From Paenarthrobacter sp. JL.01a (GTDB taxonomy: Bacteria; Actinomycetota; Actinomycetes; Actinomycetales; Micrococcaceae): DNA of 64,000 nucleotides. The DNA is taken from contig NZ_CP104877.1 of assembly GCF_025452095.1 (NCBI RefSeq), positions 1,922,001-1,986,000 on the forward strand. Reading direction: 5' to 3'. The translations under genes and the position numbers were made by a program. Positions 54,350 through 62,242 of this stretch are shown piece by piece (position 1 is the first letter of the stretch; each line of letters opens with the position of its first letter). The notes beneath the pieces are model-generated. The model worked only from the letters and a program-made list of their open reading frames with translations. It searched no databases and was not told the DNA's origin.

Positions 54350-54853
54350 TCACTTCGGCTGCTCCCGCAAGCCCATACCGTCACCGACAATGGGCCAGAC
54401 CACCCGGGTCTGCCAGGTTGCAGGGTTCGGTTGTTTCTCGGGGTCGCTCAGGTAAAACTCCCACATTGTGTCAGAGGGAGTCTTGCCCTCTGCGCTCATT
54501 CGCTCCAGGATGAGCGCATAAGTCTGCTGAAGCGAGTCGTATGGGCCCCTGTGCATGGCTTCGAAGGCTTCCGACTCCGGCAAGATATGGGCCACCACGT
54601 CTCCCTCGTCACTGAAATTCGGGGTTATGGGAAACCCGGCCTCGACATCGACCGTGTCAGTGGGCATGCCGTGGTAGAGCGCGAACGGAGGCCCTGTGGG
54701 GTAGGCATGCTGAGCTTGGGCAGCTGCGATCACGGCCCCGAACGCACGAGCAAAGAAGTCGGTGAGTCCAGTCATTGCCACACGCTCGCGGATTACTGCA
54801 GTGCGCTGTTCAGGGGACGTGATCAGCCGGGGCTGAGGTTCAATGGTGACCAT
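54350..54853 (-). CDS. GyrI-like small-molecule-binding domain protein
   Basis: A 167-residue stand-alone effector-binding (GyrI/AraC C-terminal type) protein. It starts VTIEPQPRLITSPEQRTAVIRERV, has the central ALYHGMPTDTVDVEAGFPI, and ends with WEFYLSDPEKQPNPATWQTRV. Members bind drugs or small hydrophobic ligands or hydrolyse them. No ribosome site precedes ATG 54853. A DosR-like palindrome lies 35-50 bases upstream. Confidence 0.75.
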   Translation of the reverse strand: MVTIEPQPRLITSPEQRTAVIRERVAMTGLTDFFARAFGAVIAAAQAQHAYPTGPPFALYHGMPTDTVDVEAGFPITPNFSDEGDVVAHILPESEAFEAMHRGPYDSLQQTYALILERMSAEGKTPSDTMWEFYLSDPEKQPNPATWQTRVVWPIVGDGMGLREQPK

Positions 54854-54887
54854 AAGGCCAGAATCGCGTCACAGGTTTATCCGGGGC

Positions 54888-54903
54888 AGGGCCAAAGGAC
54901 CCT
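54888..54903. promoter_or_regulatory. DosR-like box upstream of the GyrI-like gene
   Basis: AGGGCCAAAGGACCCT is an imperfect palindrome (core GGGCCAAAGGACCC) centred 42 bases upstream of the minus-strand ATG 54853. Confidence 0.55.
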
Positions 54904-55015
54904 ACGCGGCATTGAAAGCCAGCAAGAGCCAGTCCCGCACCTTCGCATCCGCTGAATCTGCCGTGGACAGTTCCGGCGATGCTGATAAACAATCAATGAC
55001 CGAAGCGAGACCACC

Positions 55016-55159
55016 ATGACGGCCTGCGCAGCCGCATGCGCGAGCTGTGCCGACGAGTGCTCCCGCCACGCCAGTATGCACGATCACTGCCGCATCTGCG
55101 CCGAAACCTGCCGACGCTGCGAAGAAGCCTGCAGCCAACTCCTGGCCAGTCTGCACTAA
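55016..55159 (+). pseudogene. C-terminal fragment of a four-helix-bundle copper-storage protein (DUF326/Csp)
   Basis: The short frame from ATG 55016 encodes 47 residues with nine cysteines (CAAACASCADECSRH, then HDHCRICAETCRRCEEACSQL). This is the last third of cytosolic Csp-like copper-storage proteins, whose full length is 110-130 residues. The in-frame stop at 54986 and the cysteine-free upstream sequence show that the first helices are missing. It may be a relic, or a tiny metal-binding peptide if translated. Confidence 0.6.
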
Positions 55160-55175
55160 GACATTCATTAGCTGA

Positions 55176-55328
55176 TCAGGTCACCGCCCCGGCAACCATG
55201 GAAGTGATGGCTGTTTTACCGGCACTGTTCGGTCCTAAGAGGGGGCAGGTCTCGCTGGGGTGGATTATGAAGGACACGTCGTCGACGGCGGTCAGCCCAG
55301 CAAATCTCTTGACGAGGTGGCTGGCCAC
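55176..55328 (-). pseudogene. N-terminal fragment of an ABC-type ATPase
   Basis: Fifty residues on the minus strand from GTG 55328 read HLVKRFAGLTAVDDVSF and then LLGPNSAGKTAITSMVAG before a stop. This is the start of an ABC ATPase through Walker A (consensus GPNGAGKT, here GPNSAGKT). The remaining ~75% (Q-loop, signature, Walker B) is absent. It is a decayed gene. Confidence 0.6.
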
Positions 55329-55334
55329 GGAGAC

Positions 55335-55805
55335 CTATTCCAGGCCCGCCCTGGTGGCGTCGTTAAGCGGAGTATCGGACGAGTCGGCTGCGCTGAGGTC
55401 GAAGCGTCGTCCCGTGATGGAGTCCGGAACTATCCGGTAAAGAAGGTCCTGGCCGACACCTTGCCAGGGGAACAGTGCACGGGTGATTTTGTTGACTGCC
55501 TGATCCTCCGGTCCGGCCTCGGTTGCGGGGCCTTTGACCACAACGCTCCATGCCAAACCAAATTCGGCGCTGACAGAATCTGCCTCAATGGCAACGGTGG
55601 CATCGCTTTCGATGGCGTGTTGTTTGGTCCCCATTCCGGTACGGAACACCAGCGTCCGGTCTGCCACGGCAAAATTTATGGGGAAGATGTCCGGGTGACC
55701 GTTGGAGATCACGGACAAACGGCCGATGTTTGCCTGGCCAAGGAGTCGCCAACAATCCTCAGGTTCCAGCACTTCGGGATCAGGTTCCAGGTTCTTCTCG
55801 TTCAT
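55335..55805 (-). CDS. Pyridoxamine 5'-phosphate oxidase-like FMN-binding protein
   Basis: A 156-residue split-barrel protein. LGQANIGRLSVISNGHPDIFPINFAV is the typical opening of the PNPOx-like group used in actinobacterial stress regulons, followed by VFRTGMGTKQHAIESDATVAIEADSV and a GWSVVV-like strand (AWSVVVKG). Members bind FMN, F420 or heme. It overlaps the membrane-protein gene upstream by 26 bases. A DosR-like box lies inside that gene, 36-49 bases before this start. Confidence 0.82.
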   Translation of the reverse strand: MNEKNLEPDPEVLEPEDCWRLLGQANIGRLSVISNGHPDIFPINFAVADRTLVFRTGMGTKQHAIESDATVAIEADSVSAEFGLAWSVVVKGPATEAGPEDQAVNKITRALFPWQGVGQDLLYRIVPDSITGRRFDLSAADSSDTPLNDATRAGLE

Positions 55806-56310
55806 GCCGCGATCCTAGGGGCCGCCATGTGCGTTCGACAGGGCCCAAAGTCCCGTTGACGGCCGCTGGATGCTGTTGTCTTGCCCGGGAGGTCCTGCGG
55901 ACGGAATCTCCGACGCCCAGCAATAAGAGCAGCAGCCCGATCTCTGCAAGCCCGGCGCCAAAATAGATCACTTGCAGCACGCTGAAAGGAATCAGTGTCA
56001 TCTGCACAAAAATCCAGACAAGGATCGAGTAGCCCCCTGCTGCCGTAAACAGCCCAGCCAAGCGGTGGTGACGGAGCAGAAACACAAATGCGGCCGTGTG
56101 CAGGCCGCCAACGATGAGGGCCAAAAGGAGCCCCGGGACCATGAACGAGCTGAAGGGGGAGCCGTTCAGATATTCAACCGGAACTTGGGCTTCGGCAGGT
56201 AGTCCCAGCTTTTCGGGTCCCAGCCAGGAGCCGAGTACCATGACGAGTCCACCGGCAATGGATGTCAGGGCCACAAGGCCAAGAATGATCAGGAGCAGGA
56301 TGAAGAGCAT
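55780..56310 (-). CDS. Predicted four-span membrane protein
   Basis: A 176-residue protein with hydrophobic spans at about 3-28, 55-75, 84-104 and 108-132, and an Arg/Gly/Pro-rich hydrophilic tail of ~45 residues. I do not recognise a family. The tail overlaps the PNPOx-like gene start. The ATG lies inside the end of the P-type ATPase relic. Codon usage looks normal for the neighbourhood. Confidence 0.6.
   Translation of the reverse strand: MLFILLLIILGLVALTSIAGGLVMVLGSWLGPEKLGLPAEAQVPVEYLNGSPFSSFMVPGLLLALIVGGLHTAAFVFLLRHHRLAGLFTAAGGYSILVWIFVQMTLIPFSVLQVIYFGAGLAEIGLLLLLLGVGDSVRRTSRARQQHPAAVNGTLGPVERTWRPLGSRHEREEPGT
55841..55854. promoter_or_regulatory. DosR-like box upstream of the PNPOx-like gene
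   Basis: GGGCCCAAAGTCCC (minus strand GGGACTTTGGGCCC) is the best match of the set to the mycobacterial DosR consensus core GGGACT..(A/T)..GTCCC. It lies within the 3' part of the upstream membrane-protein gene. Confidence 0.6.
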
Positions 56311-56864
56311 GACATTCTCCTAGGCGAGGGAGGTGCGGAGTGTTTATCCAGCGCCACGACGAGCCAAGCCAGGCCGGCAACCAGGAGAACCATAAGCCAG
56401 GATTGGAGTGGCAGTGGAGCGGTGTGGAACAGCGTGTTCATGCCGGGAAAGTACGTGACTGCGGCTTGGCCCAGGACCTGCAGGAACACTCCTGCCACAA
56501 GCCAGTAGTTGCTGAAGGGCTTGATGCTCCAGACAGGCCGGACCATCGAGCGGCAGCTGAAGACGTAGAAGATCTCGAACACAACGAAGAGGTTCAGCGC
56601 CGCAGTCCTGGCTTCGGGAAGACTGGCGCCCCGTCCCAGTTCAGTTTGGAAGATCCACCAGGTTCCGCCCAACAGGAGAGCGGAGACGAGCATGATCCGG
56701 ACGGTCAGCTGCCACGTGAAAAGCGGTTGGCCGGGGTTCCGGGGCGGCCTGGACATTAGACCGGGTTCTTTGGGTTCGAATGCCAGCATGAGGCCCAGGG
56801 CTACGGCCGTAGTCATGTTGATCCACAGGATTTGGGTGGGGAGGATCGGCAGGGTCCAGCCCAT
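56289..56864 (-). pseudogene. C-terminal membrane part of a P-type cation ATPase
   Basis: About 190 residues match the last transmembrane helices of P-type ATPases (PF00689 type): TLPILPTQILWINMTTAVALGLMLAFEPKE, followed by four further spans and LPLQSWLMVLLVAGLAW. The phosphorylation (DKTGT), ATP-binding and hinge domains, about 700 residues, are missing. Its ATG is only 6 codons before the family match, where the sequence joins the end of the deacetylase gene, so a deletion fused the two. In mycobacteria a P-type ATPase (CtpF) belongs to the DosR regulon. Confidence 0.75.
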
Positions 56865-57840
56865 GACGACTGCTAAAGGTCACGAAACCGTACCCGGCCG
56901 CCCGGGTGCTGTCAATGACCGCCGGCAGTGCCTCGGCATCAAGAGTGCTGCCGTCATCGGGGTTCGAGCCGAGATGCATGAGGATGATTCCACCGGGTTG
57001 CAAGGTGCCCAGAACCCGGTCCAACACGCCGCTTCGTGACATTCCGCCGATGGTTCCTTTCCACCCCAGGGTGTCCACGGTCCAGCGGACCGGGACGCAA
57101 CCCAGGGTATTTACCGCGTTGATGGTGCGCGCATCCCGGTCCCCGAACGGGAAACGGAACAAAGGCCGGGCCTCACCGCCGGCAGCGGTTATGGCCGCTT
57201 CGGTATCCCGTATTTCCTTGGCAATGGCCGTATCCGGGAGCTTGGTGAATTCCGGATGGGTCATGGAGTGGTTTCCCACCCGGTGCCCGGACGCTACGAT
57301 CCTCGCCACTCCGTCAGGGTTGGAAGCGGCCCATGCTCCCGTGAGAAAGAACGTGCCTGGCACCTGCTTGTTGGCCAGCGTTGACAGGATGCTGTCCAGT
57401 CCTGCGGCGTTTGCCCCGGCATCGAAGGTGAGGGCGATGTTGTTGCCTGCGCCCGGAATGGTTGTCAGGTCCTGCCCGAGCAGTCCCGGCGGAACGGGCG
57501 GGGCAGAGGGCGCGGTGGGAGTAGCGGGCGGGGCGGGGCTGTCCGTGATGGGCCCGGGTACGCTCGGAGTGAGCGTTACTGGGCCGCCGGCCGTCACGGT
57601 GCCCGGTCCGGCGACGGCGGTGGGCGAGGGCGACACGATGCCGGCAGCGCTTGTTGTCGGGGTCGGAGCTCCCGCCGGGGTGGTCGCCGACGGTCGACCG
57701 CCAGGCCCCGCAACCAGGATCGCGAGCGTCACGGCGGCCGTCAGGAGAACGACGGTCGCTGCGAGCGCGACGGCGATTACCCGCCGTCGTGCCCTGCGTC
57801 CCGGCTCGCGGCCGGGTGACTCAGCTCCGGTCCCCGCCAC
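56641..57840 (-). CDS. Polysaccharide deacetylase (NodB-type), 3' end rewritten by a deletion
   Basis: The protein has an N-terminal membrane anchor (about residues 20-43), a Pro/Thr/Ala-rich linker to about 120, then a NodB domain: ALTFDAGAN (motif 1), HSMTHPEF (motif 2, H-x3-H), RFPFGDRD (motif 3) and ILMHLGSN (motif 5). It should deacetylate cell-wall or other polysaccharide outside the membrane. The family sequence ends at GYGFVTFSS near residue 325. The last ~75 residues are an out-of-frame reading of the P-type ATPase fragment, so the tail is artificial in origin, though probably translated. Confidence 0.8.
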   Translation of the reverse strand: MAGTGAESPGREPGRRARRRVIAVALAATVVLLTAAVTLAILVAGPGGRPSATTPAGAPTPTTSAAGIVSPSPTAVAGPGTVTAGGPVTLTPSVPGPITDSPAPPATPTAPSAPPVPPGLLGQDLTTIPGAGNNIALTFDAGANAAGLDSILSTLANKQVPGTFFLTGAWAASNPDGVARIVASGHRVGNHSMTHPEFTKLPDTAIAKEIRDTEAAITAAGGEARPLFRFPFGDRDARTINAVNTLGCVPVRWTVDTLGWKGTIGGMSRSGVLDRVLGTLQPGGIILMHLGSNPDDGSTLDAEALPAVIDSTRAAGYGFVTFSSRHGLDPADPPHPNPVDQHDYGRSPGPHAGIRTQRTRSNVQAAPEPRPTAFHVAADRPDHARLRSPVGRNLVDLPN

Positions 57841-59335
57841 TGTCCGACCTTCCGGGCCACTCGGTCGGAATGCCTGGAAGGTCGATGCCGGGAGCGTCCG
57901 TTTGAACGGGTTCCTCGGCTCCTTGATCCAGGCGGAAGGGTGGATACTCGTCCCTCATGAGTGCTCCGTAGGCGAAGACGCGGTAGACCCAACGGTTGAT
58001 CCCCATGATGAAGGCGAAAAGGGGGCCCGGGTAGTGTCCGGAAAAGAGCAGGATGACCAAGGCAACCAGCACCAGAAGGGCCAGCAGGGACAAACCACCG
58101 CCACGATCGGTGACCACGCCGGCCGGGCCGTCCTGGGTGCGCCAAGCCCACGTTGCCGTACCTGTGAAAGCTCCGATGACGAGCCAGTGGGGAACCAGCA
58201 GTAGCCACGATTTGACCAGCACCAGAGCGCGTGAAAGCCGCTGCGGGTAGTGGATCTCCAAAGTGGCAGGATAATCGGCTTGCTCGAGCGTGAAAGGCGG
58301 ATACTTGTCAGTTCCACCTGCAGCATAGGCATAGAAAGCAACACGCCAGGTCCACCGCAGCACGCCTACGTTGAAATGGAAGAGTGACACCGGGTACCGG
58401 CCGGTGAAGAGGATGGCGAACCAGGCCACGACTGTTGTTACGGCGAAAGCGAACCACAGGAAGAACAGCACGAAGAAGTGTGGAATGGCCAGTAGCCATT
58501 TGACGAGCCACAATCCGCGGGAGAGGCCGGCGTCAAGGTGGCCGGTGAGCCTGACGGGATGGGCTTGATCCCAGTTGTTGGCCGGTGGCGATCCGCTTGG
58601 TGGGTAGGCCGGTGCGGGGCCGTGGGCCGCTTGCCCCGCCGGTGATGGCGGGCCTGCTGGGCCTCTGCGCCCCAGTGCTACGGCGCCGAGGACAAGGAGC
58701 GGCACGCCGATCACCAGGGCGAGTCCGCCGGCAACCAGCAGGCCTGTAGCCGCTGGCCTGATGAGCTCGGACCTGAAACCTGCCTGCAGGTCTGCGGAAA
58801 CACCTTGGTCCGCGTCGCTATTCATGACAACCACTGTCCAGCTGCCGGCTGCAACGTTCCAGGTTAGTTCCTGCGGACCTTGGCCCTCCGCTGACGCAAC
58901 CCAGAAGTTCTGGCTGGTCGGAAGAGCCGGGTTCGAAAGGCCGGAAAAGTCCCTGTAAACGGGGCGGAACGGATTGAACTTCACTTCCTGCAACTCGGTG
59001 TAATGCACACCGGACAGGTAGCGGTTCACGGCCTCCTGTGGTGCGATACCGATGAAGATGCTTTGAGCCGGGTCCACTGCCGTCGCCCTCAATCGCAGGG
59101 TGCCGACGTCGAAGGGAAGCCTTTCAGCTGTTCCCTCACCGACAGCGTCCAGATGCGGAGAAACAAGGGCGAAGGACGGGACGGTGAAGCGCTCAGTGCG
59201 GGAGGTGAAGTAGCCGCCGTCGCGCTGGGCAGTGCCGAGCAAGGCGGCCGCTGCTCCTGCTGAAGCCAGGGCAAACCCGACAAGGGACAGCACGATTCCG
59301 ACGACGAGCATGACAATGGCGCCGGGACGTTTCAC
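57821..59335 (-). CDS. DUF4389-domain membrane protein
   Basis: A 504-residue protein. It has an N-terminal span, an extracytoplasmic beta-rich part (about 35-190) with WTVVVMNSDADQGVSAD, a second span, and a Pro-rich linker. Two DUF4389 units follow, each with WLLAIPHFFVLF- or WLLLVPHWLVIG-like spans and a RY/HYPxxLFxF motif (GRYPVSLFHF; GHYPGPLFAF). Function unknown. The GTG 59335 overlaps the ABC permease stop, and the 3' end overlaps the deacetylase gene by 20 bases, so it is tightly coupled to both. The frame is open upstream but antisense-like. Confidence 0.8.
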   Translation of the reverse strand: MKRPGAIVMLVVGIVLSLVGFALASAGAAAALLGTAQRDGGYFTSRTERFTVPSFALVSPHLDAVGEGTAERLPFDVGTLRLRATAVDPAQSIFIGIAPQEAVNRYLSGVHYTELQEVKFNPFRPVYRDFSGLSNPALPTSQNFWVASAEGQGPQELTWNVAAGSWTVVVMNSDADQGVSADLQAGFRSELIRPAATGLLVAGGLALVIGVPLLVLGAVALGRRGPAGPPSPAGQAAHGPAPAYPPSGSPPANNWDQAHPVRLTGHLDAGLSRGLWLVKWLLAIPHFFVLFFLWFAFAVTTVVAWFAILFTGRYPVSLFHFNVGVLRWTWRVAFYAYAAGGTDKYPPFTLEQADYPATLEIHYPQRLSRALVLVKSWLLLVPHWLVIGAFTGTATWAWRTQDGPAGVVTDRGGGLSLLALLVLVALVILLFSGHYPGPLFAFIMGINRWVYRVFAYGALMRDEYPPFRLDQGAEEPVQTDAPGIDLPGIPTEWPGRSDSGGDRS

Positions 59336-60102
59336 GGCTCTAGCTCTTTTCTCTGGAAAACGAATACGGCCAACGCAATGGCCAGCCCGGCTGCAATCAG
59401 CGTCGTGAATACCGGCCAGGCCGGTGTTGGATGGCTTTGGCCGGCAGCCACGCTCGCCGCGATGCCGGGCACACCTGCAGGCGAAAACTTGAAGAGGGGG
59501 TCCCATGCCCCGCCCACCGCCAGCAGGGCATAAACTCCGAGGCCTGCCCCGGCGGCACCGGCAGGCGCGGGAATGACCACCGAGAAGAGCTCCATGAACG
59601 CCAGCAGCAGCAGCGCGAACAGGCAGAGCATGGAGGCTGACCCCCACAGTTGCGCAGGTGGTGCGGAGCGGAAGATGACGCTAGTGGTGATCCACGTAAT
59701 GATGGTTCCTGCCGCGAATACGGCCGCGATGAAGAGTGCATGGACAGTGGCTTTGGCAGTGATGAAGGTACTGCGCCGCACAGGCTTGGTGAGCACGAAA
59801 GCCGCGGTTCCCTCGCGGACCTCTGTGGAGACGATGCCGCTGTAGATGATGATGATGGCAAACAGAACCAGTTGCGACAGGTTTTTGGCCCATTGGCCAT
59901 AGGCGTCGGCGAACGTGGCAGGCGGCAGCACCACGGATTGTTGGCCAGACGGTGTGAGGGAAGCGAGGAGTTCGGGGGTGATCTTCGCCAGGGGTGGCCC
60001 GGTCACGGCAAAAACGAGGACGATCGCCGGAAGCACCCATATCCGCCACGTGTGGACGATCTCCTGTGCCTCTTTAGCGGCGACAGCGGGAAACGCCTTC
60101 AC
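59332..60102 (-). CDS. ABC-2-type permease
   Basis: A 256-residue membrane protein with six spans in the ABC-2/NosY pattern: one near residues 20-36, then IIIIYSGIVSTEVREGTAAFVLTKPVRRSTF, the cytoplasmic coupling region, then four more spans. It pairs with the ATPase encoded immediately upstream (4-base overlap). Substrate unknown: lipid or polymer export fits the deacetylase neighbour, but this is a guess. Confidence 0.85.
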   Translation of the reverse strand: MKAFPAVAAKEAQEIVHTWRIWVLPAIVLVFAVTGPPLAKITPELLASLTPSGQQSVVLPPATFADAYGQWAKNLSQLVLFAIIIIYSGIVSTEVREGTAAFVLTKPVRRSTFITAKATVHALFIAAVFAAGTIITWITTSVIFRSAPPAQLWGSASMLCLFALLLLAFMELFSVVIPAPAGAAGAGLGVYALLAVGGAWDPLFKFSPAGVPGIAASVAAGQSHPTPAWPVFTTLIAAGLAIALAVFVFQRKELEP

Positions 60103-61085
60103 TGCACCGGTTCTCCCGTCAGCTCCAGGAACACGTCCTCCAAGCTGAGTTCGGCGCTCTCCAGTCGGACCAAGCCAACGCCGGCCGTTGCCACGAGGGA
60201 AGGGATGCCGTGTTGCGCGGCAGCCGGGTCAGTAGCCCGGACCAGGATTTCCCCGCGTGGGCCGGGTCTCACTGACAGCGCCCAAGGGGAATCGGCGATC
60301 TCATGCGCCAGCTGCTCCGCCCGCTCCGTGACTTCCACCGCAATGGTTTGCTGACCGTGCCTGGCGCGGAGTTCCTCCATGGTGGATTGGGAGAGGACCG
60401 TCCCTTTGTCGAGGACAGCAACGTGGTCACAAACCCGTTCCACATCACTGAGTATGTGCGTGGAGAAAAAGACGGTGGTTTGGCCCCGCAAAGTCACCAC
60501 GAAGTCGAGCAACTCCTTTCTGCCCGCAGGGTCAAGCGCACTGGTGGGTTCATCCAACAAGAGCAGCTTCGGTGCGTTGATCAAGGCCTGCGCGACGCCC
60601 AACCGCTGACGCATGCCGCGCGAGTAGTTCCCGATGCGCTGTTTGCTTTCTGCAAGCCGGACAAGTTTCAGGACTTCGTGGATCCGCCCTCTGAGTTCCG
60701 GCCCGTCGAGGCCGGACAAGCGGCCGGCCAATCCGAGCGCCTGAGTGGAAGTCATCCAGTCGTAGAACGCAGGGACGTCCGGGAGGTACCCGATATCCCT
60801 GCGCACGTCCGGGTCATCCGCGCGAAGGTCCCGGCCCAGCAGGCGTACGGATCCGGCCGTCGCCCGCGACAGCCCTGTCAGGATGCGCAGAAGCGTTGTT
60901 TTCCCGGCGCCGTTGGGGCCGACAAGTCCGAAAACAGAACCCTGCGGGACATGCAGGTCGATCGCGTTCAGCGCAAGGTGGTGGCCGAACGCTTTGCTGA
61001 GGGTGGAACATTCGACGGCGGCGGGAGCGTTCTTCGACTCCGCGGACGCTTTTGAATGCGGGGGGAGGATTTGTTGTGCTTCCAT
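60099..61085 (-). CDS. ABC-2-type exporter ATPase
   Basis: A 328-residue ATPase of the CcmA/NatA group with Walker A GPNGAGKTTLLRIL, the signature NYSRGMRQRLGVAQAL, Walker B LLLLDEPTSALDP and FFSTHIL (switch His). A C-terminal accessory domain of ~90 residues follows. ATG 61085 is chosen; one base separates it from the USP stop, and the longer frame runs through the USP gene. It is the energising half of the exporter. Confidence 0.9.
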   Translation of the reverse strand: MEAQQILPPHSKASAESKNAPAAVECSTLSKAFGHHLALNAIDLHVPQGSVFGLVGPNGAGKTTLLRILTGLSRATAGSVRLLGRDLRADDPDVRRDIGYLPDVPAFYDWMTSTQALGLAGRLSGLDGPELRGRIHEVLKLVRLAESKQRIGNYSRGMRQRLGVAQALINAPKLLLLDEPTSALDPAGRKELLDFVVTLRGQTTVFFSTHILSDVERVCDHVAVLDKGTVLSQSTMEELRARHGQQTIAVEVTERAEQLAHEIADSPWALSVRPGPRGEILVRATDPAAAQHGIPSLVATAGVGLVRLESAELSLEDVFLELTGEPVQ

Positions 61086-61086
61086 C

Positions 61087-61551
61087 TCAAGGGTTTGATT
61101 CGTTCCGGGACGATGTTTGTTGTGTGTGAACAACAACCACGGGGCAGTGGGCATGCGCTACCACCGCCGAGCTGACCGAACCCAAAAGCAGCCCTCCGAA
61201 CCCGCCGTGGCCCCGCCGTCCGACTACCAGAAGGGAGGCGTGCTTGCTGCCCTCCACCAGGGCCGAACGGGCGGACCCTTGGACCAGCCTGGTGCTGACG
61301 TTTTTGGGTACCTGCGGACCAAAAACTTCTTTTAGTGCCTCTTTGACGTTTTCTTCTGCCGTATGGGCAAATCCATCGATGCCCATGGCTAGGTAGCCTT
61401 CGTAGCCCGCGGGAAGTTCCCAACAACCCCAGGCTTCAAGCGGGGCGTTGAGTGCGAGCGCCAAGCGTTGGCCCTCGCGGAGGGCTTCCATTGACGCGGC
61501 GGACCCGTCGACGCCGACGATGATTTTGCTGGGATCAAGTCGGCTGCTCAT
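61087..61551 (-). CDS. Universal stress protein (UspA family), second copy
   Basis: A 154-residue single-domain USP with IIVGVDGSAASMEALREGQRLAL and the ATP motif GRRGHGGFGGLLLGSVSS. It is a close paralogue of the USP at 52503-52964. It overlaps the flavodoxin gene by ATGA and belongs to the operon starting at 62188. Confidence 0.93.
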   Translation of the reverse strand: MSSRLDPSKIIVGVDGSAASMEALREGQRLALALNAPLEAWGCWELPAGYEGYLAMGIDGFAHTAEENVKEALKEVFGPQVPKNVSTRLVQGSARSALVEGSKHASLLVVGRRGHGGFGGLLLGSVSSAVVAHAHCPVVVVHTQQTSSRNESNP

Positions 61552-61862
61552 GGCGTACCCTTCCTGGACGCGAATGCTTTCACTGAAGCCGACAGTTCGT
61601 AGCTCCAGGAAGATGCCCGCTTGATTTCACCTTCCAACAGGGGGCCTTCTGTGCCTTTGACGTAGAAGGGCATGGGCTGGGTTTCGGTGGGGCGCCACCC
61701 GTTGATCGGGCTGCCCACCACCAGCAGGTCGCCGATCGAGAGGTCGCTGCTGTGGAACTGCGAAACCGGCACCGTCCGGCTCTTCTCCAATCCGGCTGCT
61801 ATTGCTTCAGCCACAGACTTGGTGTTCCCGTAGGCGGAGTCGTACATGATCACAGCTTTCAT
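61548..61862 (-). CDS. Flavodoxin-like protein with an internal deletion
   Basis: A 104-residue protein. The FMN phosphate loop is intact (MYDSAYGNTKSVAEAI), as is the first isoalloxazine-side segment (VVGSPINGWRPTE). The sequence then jumps directly to the family's C-terminal segment (PMPFYVKGTEGPLLEGEIKRA). Relatives are about 150 residues, and the missing ~45-50 residues hold the central strands and the second FMN loop (AAFDTR type). The frame is kept, so a shortened protein is made but flavin binding is doubtful. GAGGAAA precedes the ATG; both neighbours overlap by ATGA. Confidence 0.75.
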   Translation of the reverse strand: MKAVIMYDSAYGNTKSVAEAIAAGLEKSRTVPVSQFHSSDLSIGDLLVVGSPINGWRPTETQPMPFYVKGTEGPLLEGEIKRASSWSYELSASVKAFASRKGTP

Positions 61863-62188
61863 GGCATTTCCTCATGGGTGGCATGGCGGTTCCCCGCCTT
61901 CTTCCGTGCCCGTGGAACAGTGCTGTTGTCCAAGAACAGCGTGGCCCAGTAGGCGCCGCCGCCCATCATCATGAAACCCAGTGTCCCGAGCGGAAGGCTG
62001 CCCAAGGGGAGGCTGACCAACAAGATCCCGAGGCCGCCCAGGGCAACCAAAACTCCTCTTTCGGTCCGCTTCCAGCGCTGTCCCCTGAGGTCTTTGATGC
62101 TCATGAGCGCGGCAAGCCGTGGATCGTCCTCTTCCAGAGCGCGCGCGATGTTGTGCAGTTCCTGTTTCTCGAAAGGTGAAAGTTCCAT
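61859..62188 (-). CDS. DUF3040 membrane protein
   Basis: A 109-residue protein beginning with the DUF3040 signature MELSPFEKQELHNIARALEEDDPRLAALM. Two spans follow (about 45-62 and 64-85) with a basic end. ATG 62188 has AGGAGG upstream and is preferred to 62224. The function of the family is unknown; it is widespread in actinobacteria. It is the first gene of a seven-gene minus-strand operon running to the deacetylase. Confidence 0.82.
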   Translation of the reverse strand: MELSPFEKQELHNIARALEEDDPRLAALMSIKDLRGQRWKRTERGVLVALGGLGILLVSLPLGSLPLGTLGFMMMGGGAYWATLFLDNSTVPRARKKAGNRHATHEEMP

Positions 62189-62242
62189 TGTCTTGCCTCC
62201 TGCTTCTGCCTCCAGCATGATCACTGCGCAAATGCCGAAACA

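Noticed and set aside
56641..56860. C-terminal ~75 residues of the deacetylase frame as a functional domain
   Set aside because: They are the P-type ATPase fragment read in the wrong frame, not a domain.
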